64,000 nucleotides of DNA from Haliclystus octoradiatus. Taxonomy: Eukaryota; Cnidaria; Staurozoa; Stauromedusae; Haliclystidae. The notes below the pieces were generated by a model. It saw only the letters and a program-made list of their open reading frames with translations, did not search any database and was not told the origin of the DNA. The stretch lies in contig OU744450.1 in NCBI GenBank assembly GCA_916610825.1, positions 24,822,850-24,886,849 on the forward strand, in the 5' to 3' direction. A program made the position numbers and the translations under genes. Below, piece after piece: positions 11,836-37,296 of the stretch (positions are counted from its first letter, which is position 1; each line of letters starts with the position of its first letter).

Positions 11836-14448
11836 GCCTCTTGCTTGGACCTTCTCACTTCAAAATCGGTGATTGGATGAATCGCGCGCCAAAACAATAA
11901 ATCGCCTAGCTGCTATTCTTTTGTTTTATATATCTCAGAATTATCGATACCCAGTCGATATCCAAACTAAAACAGATATCGAGGCAACAGTATTTTACTT
12001 CCTAGAATTATTCTGAAGATACTAGGAATGTATATATAATGCAAAGAAAATTAAGAATTTAATTTTTTTCAGATTTCTTTGAAGATGAGTTCACATATTT
12101 TGAGATAAATTTATTATCAAGTACAGCAATTTAAAAAAAAATTAATTAACAAAAAAATTGAAACAATAGCAACGGCAAAGCACATCTAAATTACTAATGC
12201 AATCTACTAGAGTATAATGAATATCATACATGAGTTAATTTTTGGAGGCTTCCATATTTTTTAAAGTGGTTCAGTGTACCCTATCCCGGGGGGACTTCTA
12301 TTGCGCTTCGATGGGGTCTTTCAAATGGAACTTTGGCAGAATGACCATAAAAATATTCCACATGGTGAAATAGATACCCCAAATATATTTTTATGAAGAC
12401 AGATTCAACCAAAACAAATGAGAAAAAAAATAGGCAAAATTTGTTTTGCAAAATGAAAAAATTGCAAAATCGTCAGAAGGATACTTCAAAAAATGTTCAT
12501 GACTAAGCATACCCTCAAATGGAACTTTTTTCAGGAAAACGCTGAGATTGTTTGATAAGAGCATGATGAGAGGCTAGAGCAACGTACATAGACGGATTCG
12601 AGATCATATTATCTGCCCGAGTATCTGCTCGTATTGCTTCTATCGGTATTCTTTGCCATGTATGATAAAGGAAATACATAAGAATATAATAATGAATGTC
12701 TGATTTTTTCGTTTATAAATTATTAAACAGCTCTGCATTTATGGCATCGAGCACTATTGAGACAGCAAAGACAACATAAGTTCCTTGATATTACTAAATC
12801 AGAATATATATATACTTTTAAAAGAAACTAGAAATCTCAGAAGTTTCCCCGTTCCAAGGGTCGAATAGTCCAAACCATAGTCCAAACATATATTAACATA
12901 TTAAATCAGCACATAAATTAAAATTGCATTCTTCCGTCCACAGATAATAGATAGAAAAATAATCCTTTCATTAAAAATACAGGAAATCTGTAAACATATA
13001 TTATGTACACAATTAAGCTGTTCAGTAAAATGCACATGTGCAATTTCAATTCAATAGAAAGAAAAGGTTATGCTCTTCGATAAATCTACAATCATATACA
13101 ATATTTTGGCATATCATATACAATAGTTTGGCAGATATGTGTTAGTATTCAATTAATTATAAGCACTTTCTAAATTCAAAAACAGTACCAGCAATAAAGA
13201 CCAGTCCGCCAGCTTTAAAAAATCAAAAGAGACACATTTTACTAACCAGTTGATCAAGTAAACAAGCTCAATAGATCAGTAAATTATCATCATTCTTGAT
13301 TCAAAGTCGCCATCCCATTGATTTGAAAACAAGCTTAATTTAAGAAAATATGGAGAAACTACATCATTTTTTATATCTATGCATATTCAATTTTATCTTG
13401 TCAAATAGATTTTATGTTGTCAAATGCGATGATTCATATTCTCGTCCCAGTCGACCACCAGATTCTAGAGGTAAGTTATGAATCTCGCGTCGATGTTTGA
13501 TGAAGATTTCAGACGCGTCTGGGAGAACTGTCGGAAGTCAATTAATATCATCGGTTAATCCATAATGCAGCGCAGTCACAAATTCTCTTTACATCAATAA
13601 TATAGCGTGAGGTGTTTTATATACCATATTAGTAATACATATATAAGTCAATGTATTTGGAATGAGAGTAAAAGATACGTATACGAAGCCAGTCTTTGTT
13701 GAGGGCTTTGTTGTAATGCGCGAAGAGTTGTCTTGATTGTGCGATGACTGTGTGTTCGATGTTGCCATTAGATTGGTGATTGTAGGTGGTGGTGCTGACA
13801 TGGTAAAAACCAACTGAGGACAGGCAAGATACTTTTGAAATTCGGCAGCATAAAATGATAATAAAAGCTATATCTGCATCCCCGTTTGCATCTTGAGCCG
13901 AGCGTTAAAACTATCATTCTGAAATTAGATTGTCATTTGGTTCAGCAGTTTTTTTGTTAGAGACAAAAACATGAGATGTTAATTGTTGTACCGGTGTAAA
14001 CCCTCTTATGAAAAATAAACTGGCTCCTGGTATATTAAAAAAGTGAGATACAAAATTGTAACTTTAACTGCATTTTTGATGGAGAAATGATCGCGCAAAG
14101 CAGAAACATAAGAATGCAACACATATGAATAGAAAAAGAGGCAATCCCCTAATTAATATCAAGAAAATACACTTTAAGCATCAAAGTCAAGGATAAACAA
14201 ATTTTTCGTTTGTTAACTGTACTACATAAAATAAAAACTGTTACTTGAAATGTACAGAAAAATATGAAAAATCAAATGTTGAAGGATAATGGTAAGGATT
14301 CTTCAAACTTTATGGCACCTTTTTCAAAATTAATAACATTTATAGAGCTAATATTTTTAAGGGGATCAAAAACATTTGAGCCCTTTCTCTGAAGACAAAA
14401 TGCAGGTACGCCGCTTTCTTGTATATATACTCAGGAGGTGATTGGGGT
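11836..14448. other. AT-rich interval without a recognised gene
   Basis: I see no supported exon here. At 12725-12770 aacagctctgcatttatggcatcgagcacta resembles the far end of the Penelope-like tail. The missing first exon(s) of the astacin-type gene, which should encode a signal peptide, may lie in this interval but could not be identified. Confidence 0.4.
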
Positions 14449-14820
14449 GGTGAATGGGGTGATTAGCTCAGTTGGCAGAGCAACCGAACTTCAGATCGTA
14501 TCATATCTGATCGACTGTGGTTCAAATCCCCCTCAGGTCAACTCAGCCTTAACTTTATCTGAAACATCAAATGAGTACCATCTAAGGATGGCGGATGGAA
14601 TGGTTCAGAAGGAATTGCATTGTGAGTAGCTGCGGCGCATCGTTGCGCATTGACAATCAAGGCCTATCTGCCATGAAATCTGTTGAAATTGATCTGCAGT
14701 GTCGCGGCTGAGATCTAAGGAGCGTTTAACATCATTGCTCTTAGCGAAAAGAGCCACTTCTCTAGAAATAGAGGAGTGGTACGGGTGCCTTCGGTAGGGC
14801 GACACCGTCCACATTACTTA
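14449..14820 (+). mobile_element. tRNA-derived SINE, family 1, copy a
   Basis: It begins with a tRNA-like head carrying an A box (tagctcagttggcagag) and a B box (ggttcaaatcc, near 14519). A body and a conserved 3' part (agaaatagaggagtggtacg...ggtagggcgacaccgtc) follow. The same ~365-bp sequence recurs at 44041-44405, in decayed reverse form at 58916-59238, and as a tail fragment at 23190-23262. The head is not a functional tRNA, since the anticodon arm has an insertion. Confidence 0.8.
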
Positions 14821-14942
14821 TTTTACTCAGGAGCTAATAATGGGTATAAATCATACACTCAATTTTACATGTTCTGATAAAAAACAGTGCACACCGTAAT
14901 AGTCTGTTTCATTGATAACTTATTTTCTGATTTACATTACAG

Positions 14943-27338
<12,396 letters not shown>

Positions 27339-27599
27339 ATTAAAAATCAAAACTAAAATGATACTGTAAAGTTCAACGTTTATTTATAATGTGTTGTATA
27401 AATTAGATAATCTAAAACGTAACAATTATTTAGCGTGCCGTATAAATAATATTTTATTTTACTTAACGAAGTAAGAGTCGATTTGGAATCGAATATTAAA
27501 TGAATAGGATATTTAATATTGTAGAATATTGTCTTACTGATTGAATACAGGGATCAAACGATATATAACAGAACTTTAAATAATAATAATAAAATAGTC

Positions 27600-27730
27600 A
27601 GATAATCAGACACTGACAGACAACGGTCACTTTTAAACCGACCCGGCTTGAAACTTCAATAGCACTCCTATTGCCTGATGATCGCCAAAGGCGTAAAACT
27701 ATTAGTAGCTGTCTGATTCTTGCGTTTATT
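27600..27730 (+). mobile_element. Decayed Penelope-like tail with hammerhead remnant
   Basis: CTGATGA (27675-27681), a CGCC/GGCG stem and the GTA triplet (27705-27707) keep the order of the 38.49 kb motif. The essential GAAAC reads AAAAC (27695-27699) and stem I pairs poorly, so self-cleavage is unlikely. It follows the last exon of the astacin-type gene. Confidence 0.45.
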
Positions 27731-27772
27731 TAATATTATTATCATTATTACAGTATATAGATTTTGTTCGCG

Positions 27773-28412
27773 ATTATTTTTCTAGAAGTTTGATCAATTT
27801 CTATTAATTGGCAATGTGTGACGCTTTGTTATTAATTTTGAAACTACCACATTTCTTTTCATATGGTTAGTTTGAAATCCGATCGCTCAGAGGGATTCGT
27901 GTGATATATCATTGCTCAGTTTGTTCTCTCCTTCATAATCTAGGAACTGAATTCGTAGCAACCGGGTAAACTATAAAGTGGCACCCATCAAAGCTATCTA
28001 GAGGATATAACCGGAGCAAATTACATGGGGATATACTCAAGGCCCAATAAGTTTCTCTAAATATTTGGTACAGATCAATCTCGCTATGACAATGGCTCCA
28101 ACGGAAGTGTGAAATGACACATAAGAGGGATTATATCCAAACTCTTGTAAATTGCTCTGGGTTGCGCCCATCTCTCGTAAGCGTTGTGTCGACAAATCAG
28201 ATTGCAGTGATTTTGAAGCGTTTTCATTAACCGTTTTGACAACGGGGCTGTATCATGAGAATTCATGAGAAGAACTGAGTTAATAGAAGGTTGTCAAGGC
28301 GATCGGATTTCAAACTAACCATATGAAAAGAAATGTGGTAGTTTCAAAATTAATAACAAAGCGTCACACATTGCCAATTAATAGAAATTGATCAAACTTC
28401 TAGAAAAATAAT
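27773..28412. mobile_element. 640-bp element with perfect 113-bp inverted repeats
   Basis: Bases 27773-27885 and 28300-28412 are exact reverse complements over 113 positions, as far as I can compare by eye. The 414-bp interior has no convincing gene. Ends read ATTATTTTTCTAG. No target duplication is obvious. It sits between the astacin-type gene and the choline transporter. Confidence 0.8.
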
Positions 28413-28789
28413 CCTAACCACGAAGCAAAAACTGAAATGAAACGATGAGGATGATGGACCCACATCGTCTTGAGAAAAATAAAATAAAATATCAAAAAAA
28501 TGAATTTGAATATAAATATAATATGTAAACTTTTCCATTTTATGTTTTTTAATATTATTATATTGACAAAAAAAAGTGAAACACGTTACCGCATTGCAAT
28601 CCCAACGATATCATGACGTCATTATCCTTTTATGATTATGATGTCGCCTCTCTTTCAATTATAGAAGATGCTCCGTAGGTTCGGATTACTGTGTCACAGA
28701 GTGCAATAACGTATCAGATCACTGTATAAAAGTGATATTTGTCACTTATTTTCAAAGTTATACAACGGACAAATAATTTATCATTTAAT

Positions 28790-28985
28790 TGTTGGTAGTA
28801 CGGACGAATAATGTATTTTTTTCATTATTGGTACGTACGTACGACTAACGGGGATTTAATCGGTATTCGTCCCCAGATTGCGGACCATGAATAGCATAAC
28901 TTTTATTTTCGTTATTCGTCCGTATGGACAAAAAATCAAAACAATTTCTTATTCGTCCGTATACGGACCAATAAGGGTAACCGAC
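28790..28985. repeat. Cluster of TTATTCGTCCGTAT-type motifs
   Basis: attcgtcc occurs three times, twice as attcgtccgtat, and ggacgaataa occurs in the opposite orientation. One copy forms a palindrome (cgtccgtatacggac). The cluster is about 450 bp upstream of the choline transporter start codon. It may be a decayed foldback element or a regulatory cluster. Confidence 0.35.
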
Positions 28986-29433
28986 ATCAAAACCAACCAT
29001 ACACTTATCTACATCCATAATAGTTTCCTTTCCGTCAGTCTTTAGAAATGCTAGAGTAGGACGTTTTGTTTTACCGACTATACTTCTTATTTTACAACAA
29101 ACAAAGCCATTCTATAGTAATACAAAAGCTTTGTTATGTGGAGTACAGAAGAACCCCGCTGCTAAAACTCTATAGATAAAATATAGATTCAGTCACGCAC
29201 AAAAAGCTCTATTATATTATTGATTATATCAAAGATTGAAAAATGACGAATAAATTCCACACAACTGGCACGACTCCATGAGAAATTTCAAAATGTCGTC
29301 ACATTCTGAAGTTTAATCGAAAAATAAAACATTTTGCTTGTATTTTTAAAGATAATATTGTTTGGGGAGGCTCTCCCCGAACAGTTTTAGATTACTCGAA
29401 GAAGGTCTGAGGACTTAGGGAAGGCTTTTAAAC

Positions 29434-32400
29434 ATGGAGTTACATATTGAAGGTTTAGTATCTGTAGCCTTATTTTATGCTATGGTTTTATCCGTTGGTT
29501 TAATAGCAGCATGGAGAAGGAGTCATACGAAACAAATCAGCAAAGGTGGAATTGAAGTAATTTTAGCTGGAAGAAGCATTGGTCTTTATGTCGGGGCATT
29601 TACTATGACAGGTAAGTGAATGTGTGTTTTCAATTTATTCAACTTCGTTGATAAAGTAAGCTGTATACTGATCGTTTACATAATTAATACATTCAAAGGA
29701 TTTATTTCCTCAACAAACATGAGAAATTTAGAATAACTTAAATCCTTATATGTATAGTTTATGGTACTCTACTAAATCTACTGAATCAGCTTTTATATCA
29801 CTAACGGCACAGAAAATATTTATGGACATTTTAGCATTTGGACATTGTGACTGGACACCCTCTACTTTAACTTTCTTTAAATTTGAATTGCATAAACTTC
29901 CCAATCATTTTATTTGGTCTGGGTTCTGAACAGCCCACCATTGCAGTTTGTTTACTGTATAAAATTGGTCTAATATTGTGTATTGAAGATAAATTAATAG
30001 ATCAGTAGAAGATCATAAAGACCTTTGACAAGGCACATATCCAATATATATTTACTGTTTTGCTGTTTTTGGTTCATGTTGACTTTATTTACACTCCATA
30101 AGGAATTAAGCACACACAGTGTACATGTCTTCCTATTTATTGGATGTAGAAAACTTGAAATAATATCTCCAAAATAAACAAAATGAAGCAATGAAGTTTA
30201 TACAAATACACATATAAACAGAAAAAGAATTGCTCTATGAATCGAAACCAACAGTGAACGTAATCGTTCGATTATTTCATTGACTCATATTGAAACAATG
30301 TTATAAAACTTTGTGATTGTTATATACTTGACCCATTGTTGTCATGATTTCAAAGAACTGAAACTTTATAATCTTATTCTGATATGCAATACTATATTGA
30401 TTGTTATTTTGATGTAAAGCTCCTGCCAAATGAAACCAACAATTTGCCAGCATCTGATACAAATTTCACAACATCGATGTTGTGAAAAATCTGGTAAAAT
30501 GTTAGTTTCATTTGGCCCCGCATTTGGCCTGGGCTTAAAATATTTTCTAAAATCTGACATATTCTGATCAGGGCTGCGTGGATACATTTTTGGGTCCAGG
30601 CAATTTCCCTTAATTAAATATAACCGAAAGCAGGCATTTGTTTAACAAAATTATATATTAAAAGCATTTTGATTCGATTTAATCATTCTATTATAAGCTT
30701 ATAGGCCAGCTTATAATACAAAATAATATTCAGAAAAAGTAAAATTACGGCTTTCTACTCAAGGTATATTTGCTTAAGTAAGACATAATAGCCTAAAACA
30801 ATGTTAAAAATAAATAAATAAATTTAATGAATAAAAATAAATAATTTGGACTATGTTAAACTGAATAGCTAAAAAAACATTTCTTGTAGAGCTACGCTAG
30901 CTGGTAAAGCTCGGTTACGCTAAGAAATTTTCTGATAGAGTTTATGCTACTTTTTTTTAATTTTGAAAACGTGCCCTCTAATATTTGAACGTCCCTTTAC
31001 ACCAAAAGTATGAAAGTTACAATTTGTTCAATAATTACGTACAACTACGTTTTACAAATTATCTGGCAAATATTGCCTTTACGTAGAGTATTTTGTAGCT
31101 AAAATTTACAGATAGCTCTTTATGAATTAATTCATTGTTAGAAGACCTGTCAACTGTTCACTTTCACATAGCTTTTCTCTCGTACATTCACAAACTCTCA
31201 AAAGAAGTCTCTATGAAGTATACTGTCTGATGATTACATTTTCACTCTTTATATAGCTACCTGGGTCAGCGGTGGATATATAAGTGGTACAGCTGAATCA
31301 GTTTATATAGCGGGGTTTGGGCATGCGCAAGCTACATGGTGCTATGCCATCAGTCTTATCCTTGGTAAGTAAAATTTGTCCGTATGATTGTCATTATTAA
31401 ATGAAATGATTTCATTTCGCGAGAACGATCTGGAAGGTGGGATGCAGCCAGGGACGCCGAAAGTAACTTAGTAGGGCAGGGGAGAGCTAAACCTTAATGG
31501 GAACTTCCCCCCAAAATTTTCTTGGTCCACATAAGTCTCCACAAATGTTCCACAGCTTCTAAAATAGAGACACTGGTATCATATTTATTTTATTACCGGG
31601 CGATACAATCACAATAACCATTATGTCCGGCAGAAGAATCTTCTGAAAGGCACTTTTCATCACAAAGGCAGGAGGGTAATCGCCCCTGTCTTCCCCGTTG
31701 CTCTAGCGTCCCTGGATGATATATATGAGTCATCAATATTAGATATTATCTAATAGCAAAAAATAGTGCTCGATGTCATTTGATAGAGCTAAATATAATA
31801 AAAGGAGTCAAAGACTACACATTCATAATTGCTACTAATAGTTTCATGTTGACGCATTCATCAGATAATTTTTTAGTCTATTTTAGTCTGATGTTTGCGT
31901 AAGCATGAAACTATTAGTAACACTTATGATTGTGTAATCTTTGACTCCTTTTACTATGAGACATCAATATATTGTTTTTACGCACAGGTGGTATTCTATT
32001 TGCCAAACAAATGAGAGAAAGATGCTACGTCACAATGCTTGATCCTTTACAAGAAAGATATGGCAAATATATGGGTGGTTTATTATATTTACCAGCAGCA
32101 TTAGGTGAAACATTCTGGTCAGCTGCCATTCTATCTGCATTGGGTGCTAGCCTCTGTGTCATTTTGAATATTAACATGGAGGTTGCTGTTGTTACATCAG
32201 CCTCGGTTTGCATTGCATATACTTTCTTTGGTGGATTCTTTTCTGTTGCATACACTGACGTCATACAACTCATTTGCATCTTTTTCGGATTGGTATGTTA
32301 GATATTGTTCATAATTTTCAATCAACTTCCATTCATATATAATAATATTAATAAATATTCCGTTTTCAGTTAACTACATGATAACTGATAATCACCCCGT

Positions 32401-35400
32401 AAACAGAACTGCTAGTTTATTGGGGGACATAAAACATTCACAGACAAATAGAAACATGTATGCACTGACCAGGAATTGAATCCCAGCTTCCCGCACAACA
32501 TGTAGCCACTCTGCCACTGAGCTACCAATGCACATATCAACGTGTGCATTTTCGCTGACGTGGAATTGAAACCCAGCCTTCCCTACATAGTGCAAACAAT
32601 CTATAGTATCATCCGAGCTCAACCACTGCAGTGCACAAGCAGGTCCACAAAATTACTTTTCAATAGATTATCAACACCATACATTGTGTGAAAAATCTCA
32701 GGAATTGTTAACGATATAGTGTGGCCTAGTGTAGTGGCTAGGGAGTTAGACCACGGCCCGCAGGGTCCAATGTTCAATCCCTGTCCGGAGCACTCTAGGT
32801 TGGCGTCAGGAAGGGCATCCGACTATTAAACGCACACAAGCTTCACAAAATTCAACGGGTATTTTATTTGTAGAGGACAGCTTATATTTTCAAACCACAA
32901 CATATTTTTTTATAAGATTATTGCGACACATATGTTTGCTTAAATTCTCAATTTACCATATCGGCGTTTGTTGATAGTAAGCAGATTTGGAACATGCACA
33001 AAAACGTATTTAATTAAACTGATTCTCAATAATAACAACTGATTCCGACATATTTCAATTGATTATAATAATGTTCCTGTTACTGTTTTAATTTCAATGC
33101 TTTAGTGGTTATGCATTCCTTTTGCTTTGACAAATGAACACGTCGACAAAATAACAGAAACAGCAACTACTTGGATGGGTACAAAAACCACAAAGTACAA
33201 TGCAAAATGGTTTGATAATGTTCTTTTATTGGTAAGTTGGAAATCAATCCTGTTAATAAAATAATCTTATATGACCAGAGTCTTTTGTTTTGTCTTTCTT
33301 GAAATCACGAAAGGAGGAGATGTTTGAAATATAACGCAATCTCAAGAAATCGAATTTGGAAATATTCATGGCACAATACCAAAATTTAATTTATCTCCAT
33401 TTGGTTAAAAGTGTGACTAAATCCTAGGAGTCATGAAGCTAACCTTCAATAGGTGGATGCTTCTTAATATATATATACCCGCTTTTATGCAAAGAATATA
33501 TATATCAGGGGTTAACTCCACTGGGACGGTTATACGAGGACGTGCCACTTTTTTGGGTCCATATTCTAGCTGAGAAAAAACTTTTTGGGTATGAGATTTC
33601 AAATTTTTGAGCTTTTGGATATCCTATTTTTGACTTTTTCAAGTATTTTTGAAAAAATTTGCATCATTTTTGTGTATTTACCTCCTAAAGTCAATCAACC
33701 TGCTAGAGCCTTTTGGGTAGCATCAACAGAATTTTAATTTTTTTTTGGGTACTTTACCTTTTTCCAAAGTGGCACCTCCCCGTCCTTAAAGAGCTGGAGT
33801 TACCCGGCCCCCGGGGATATATAGTAGTTCATTTCTATTCCGAAAAAGATATGTTATATATGACATATTATATGTTACCCACATTTCCGTTAATAACTTT
33901 CTCTCAATAATTTACTCCTTATAATTTGAATGATAGCAGGCAAGTTAATATACATTTAATAACCTTGTTGTTGTTGTCTGTTATTTATACCATATTCTAT
34001 TTTTGCACATGATTTACGATTCAGCTTCACAATTTTTTATTATTCTACTATATAAACCCTCATTTCTTTTCAATATATTTTCAAATTTTTAGCTGTTGCC
34101 TTGTAATAGACTTAAAACAGAAATCCTTTATTTTCGTTTAGATATTTGGTGGTATTCCTTGGCAAGTATATTTCCAAAGGGTGTTAGCATCAAAATCAGC
34201 ACGCAGAGCACGGTTTTTATCTTTTGTTTCTGCATTTGCTTGTCTCGTCATGGCTATTCCAGCAGTTCTGATTGGAGCGATTGCATCATCAACAAGTATG
34301 AGCACTATATAATTTATATTTCTTTGAATTTTATGAAATACATGCACTAAAATTATTGCCAGGTCGCCTTTACAAACAGGGTTAGGCGAAAGAGGAATCA
34401 AAGATTTCTATAATGCGACCAGCTATACTATCTACTATACACAAACTGAATTTATTGGAAAAATTGTCAATAATGATGACACAGAAACAGAGAGAAGAGT
34501 CTATAGTTACCAGCATCCTTTGCAATATGTGATTGAATGTCATTTGAATATAGTAGCAAATTAATGTACCTTTCATATCACGCTCGCATATATATTGGAT
34601 TCAATGTACAATTAACTTGAACATATACTCCGCTGTATGATATTTATCTTTTGAAAATCTTGCGCATGAGAGATATTGTCCATTGAGAGAGATTTATCGA
34701 CATCATAACATCATATATATATATATAGTTTTTTGTAATATATTTTTCTGTTTTCAGATTGGAGTGAGCTCTCAATTCTCGAAAGCATAACAAGTGATGG
34801 TCGAATTGAAGATACCCGTATGGTTTTACCATTAGTGATTCATTACCTAACACCACCTGTAGTGTCATTCTTTGGGCTAGGGGCTTTAACAGCTGCAGTG
34901 ATGTCATCAGCAGATTCACCTATTCTATCAGCCGGATCCATGTTCAGCTATAACATTTATAAAGTCATATTCAAACCAAAGGTAAGGACCGTTTTTCTCA
35001 TACCATCAGGCATATAATATACTCGTGAACTATTGTAACAACTGTAAGTCACCGAGGATGTGATAGACAGTAGAAGAAATCGATTAATAGTAAAACCAAA
35101 GGTAATTATGAAAGACATTCACTTCTTGGACAAAATTATCATTTCAGGAAGTATCAATCAATTTCAATCAATAGTTGCTAAATCTGCTGCAATCGATTAC
35201 TGCAATCAACATGCTTAATGTATTCCCCCTTTGCAGTATGGCAATGCTTACCTTCTAAATGAAAAACAACCTTTTTCTTTTTTCTGATGTTGTTTTATAT
35301 AAAATCTCCCTTAGTCCATTAAACATATGCTAAAAAGACCAAACGGAGTCCCTATCGCTATACTGGCTGAACATAATATAGCTGTTAAATAGTTCTTTGT

Positions 35401-35979
35401 AACTGGTATGTTTTTTTCACTTCCTAGGCTTCTCCGATAGAGCTACTTTGGGCAACAAGGTTTGGCATCGTAATAATCGGAACTGTCGCAACAATCATGG
35501 CAATTTTCGTACATAATATCTACGATTTATGCAATCTTTGTTCAGATCTCGTGTACGTTATCTTATTCCCTCAGTTATTATGTGCGATACACGTTCCATT
35601 TGTTAATGGTTATGGTTCGTTCAGTGCATTTTTCGTTGGTTTATTATTGAGAGCAGGCGGCGGTGAAAACGTTTTAAACATTCCACCATTTATAAAATAT
35701 CCATTTTTTGATTGGTACGGATCAAATGATTGTTTCCCATTCCGTACATTTGCAATGTTATCAAGTCTTTTTACACTTTTAATAATTTCATTAGTATTTC
35801 GATATGCATATATAAAAGGATGGTTGGTAAAGAAATATGATTTATTTGATGCATTTGATAATGAAAATGATAAAAAGTTGTTTGGACCAACAAGTTCCCA
35901 TCATCGTGGGCCTGGGCCAGAAGAAAAGAAACAAGCTATGATAGAAAGAGAATTTAGAAATATGGGACACAGGTCTTAA
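29434..35979 (+). CDS. SLC5A7: High-affinity choline transporter (SLC5A7/CHT1 type), complete
   Basis: Exons: 29434-29611 (ATG), 31257-31364, 31988-32292, 33106-33231, 34142-34295, 34758-34981 and 35428-35979 (TAA), all AG/GT bordered. The sum is 1647 bp, that is 548 residues plus stop, close to the usual ~580. The family takes up choline with sodium and chloride at cholinergic nerve terminals and limits acetylcholine synthesis. It has many hydrophobic helices. Hallmarks seen: MELHIEGL start, [88 protein letters not shown] and [14 protein letters not shown]. The C-terminal tail ([15 protein letters not shown]) is shorter and differs from the vertebrate tail, so the dileucine-like internalisation signal known there is not evident. 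Expression is expected in cholinergic neurons (family knowledge). Confidence 0.95.
30415..30535. mobile_element. Short foldback element with GGCCAAAT termini
   Basis: aaagctcctgccaaatgaaac at the left and gtttcatttggccccg...ggcctgggct at the right form inverted ends related to the element at 10640-11105. Intron 1 of the choline transporter. Confidence 0.4.
31450..31725. mobile_element. MITE-like element with CCAGGGACGC ends
   Basis: agccagggacgccgaaag and ctctagcgtccctggat are inverted termini around about 250 bp of non-coding DNA in intron 2 of the choline transporter. Confidence 0.35.
31755..31970. mobile_element. Inverted pair of Penelope-like tails with hammerhead remnants
   Basis: The left half (31755-31870, minus) and right half (31876-31970, plus) are reverse complements around ...agtcaaaga...cacattcat...ctaatagtttcat. 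The minus copy keeps CTGATGA, GAAAC and GTA, with stem II ATG/CAT. The plus copy has CTGATGT, which changes an essential core base. The outer text (tagagct, tagtgctcgatg) is the family's 3' tail. Intron 2 of the choline transporter. Confidence 0.6.
32395..32640 (-). mobile_element. Dimeric tRNA-like SINE
   Basis: On the minus strand two similar units occur in tandem, each with ggctggg(a/t)ttcaattcc (B-box-like). The downstream unit also has an A-box-like tagctcagtggcagagtgg. Anticodon arms do not fit a functional tRNA. Intron 3 of the choline transporter. Confidence 0.45.
32716..32840 (+). mobile_element. tRNA-derived SINE, family 2
   Basis: gtgtggcctagtgtagtggc, then cggcccgcagggtccaatg, ttcaatccctg and ggcgtcaggaagggcatccg. 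The first part is tRNA-like. It matches the reverse copy at 24700-24812. Intron 3 of the choline transporter. Confidence 0.5.
33508..33822. mobile_element. MITE-like element, ~310 bp
   Basis: ggggttaactccactgggac...gacgtgccac at the left is mirrored by gtggcacctccccgtcc...ctggagttacccgg at the right. Intron 4 of the choline transporter. A one-ended fragment lies at 17325-17415. Confidence 0.55.
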
Positions 35980-36432
35980 AAATGTTGGACACTGGACGTC
36001 TCTAAACAGAATTTGATAACAATGTTTTCTAGTTAAGTTTTATATTTAGAAATTAATGTTTTTTTTTTATATTCCGCTTTTGTATATATATATAATTTTA
36101 CGTTGTGCTTGCATAATGTTGATTTTTAATATCCATGCATGTTGATGTTCTTAATTAGTTTGATTTTTTATGGTCTCTAATTCTTCATCTCACATGTTAA
36201 CATCAACTTTTGTATAATCCTTCAAGGAGGTCAAATTTATCTTGGTGGACCTGATTTGGCAGTCAGAGTATAAAAATATGTTATGAATACTGCTAACGTA
36301 TAAAGGTTCTCAAATCATCAAATCTTCGAGAATGCCATCGGCTAAAAATATATCTATTTAGACATTTGGAAAGTTAGCGTTCTTAAGGACATGTAGAACA
36401 ATGTCACGTATAAGATACTCAGTCGCTTTAAA

Positions 36433-36438
36433 AATAAA
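36433..36438 (+). terminator. Candidate polyadenylation signal of the choline transporter
   Basis: AATAAA about 450 bp after the stop codon, on the coding strand and before the ATT microsatellite. Nearer sites are not convincing. Position is the only evidence. Confidence 0.35.
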
Positions 36439-36582
36439 TCTCTTACGTGTTGACTGTCATTTTTGACAAAAAGAAATGAAATTGCATTACCTTAGTTTTG
36501 TTTTGAAGGCATTGGTTAATTACCCATTTATCAAATTTCTAAACGATTATGTTCTCTTCGAGATTCAGACTTTGAATATTAG

Positions 36583-37141
<559 letters not shown>

Positions 37142-37256
37142 ATAAAGATAGATTTATCTATCGTCAGATGTGATAGTGCTCAATACCGATTAAACATTGG
37201 CAGAGCTGTAATACATAAGGATGGTGACTGAGTCAAAGAAAACACATTCTTAATTT

Positions 37257-37296
37257 CTGTTACTATAGTTTCACGCAATGTGCGATCATCAGACAG
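37257..37296 (-). ncRNA. Hammerhead ribozyme motif (left Penelope copy)
   Basis: The reverse complement of this segment is the same 40-base motif as at 38488-38527: stem I CTGT/ACAG, CTGATGA, stem II CGCA/TGCG with a three-base loop, GAAAC, TATA, GTA. It lies in the 3' UTR of the minus-strand copy. Confidence 0.75.

Noticed and set aside
13429-13472. Short ATG segment with a good GTAAGT donor, possible signal exon of the astacin-type gene
   Set aside because: It ends in phase 0, while the next exon at 14943 needs one carried base; phase 0 would give an immediate stop.
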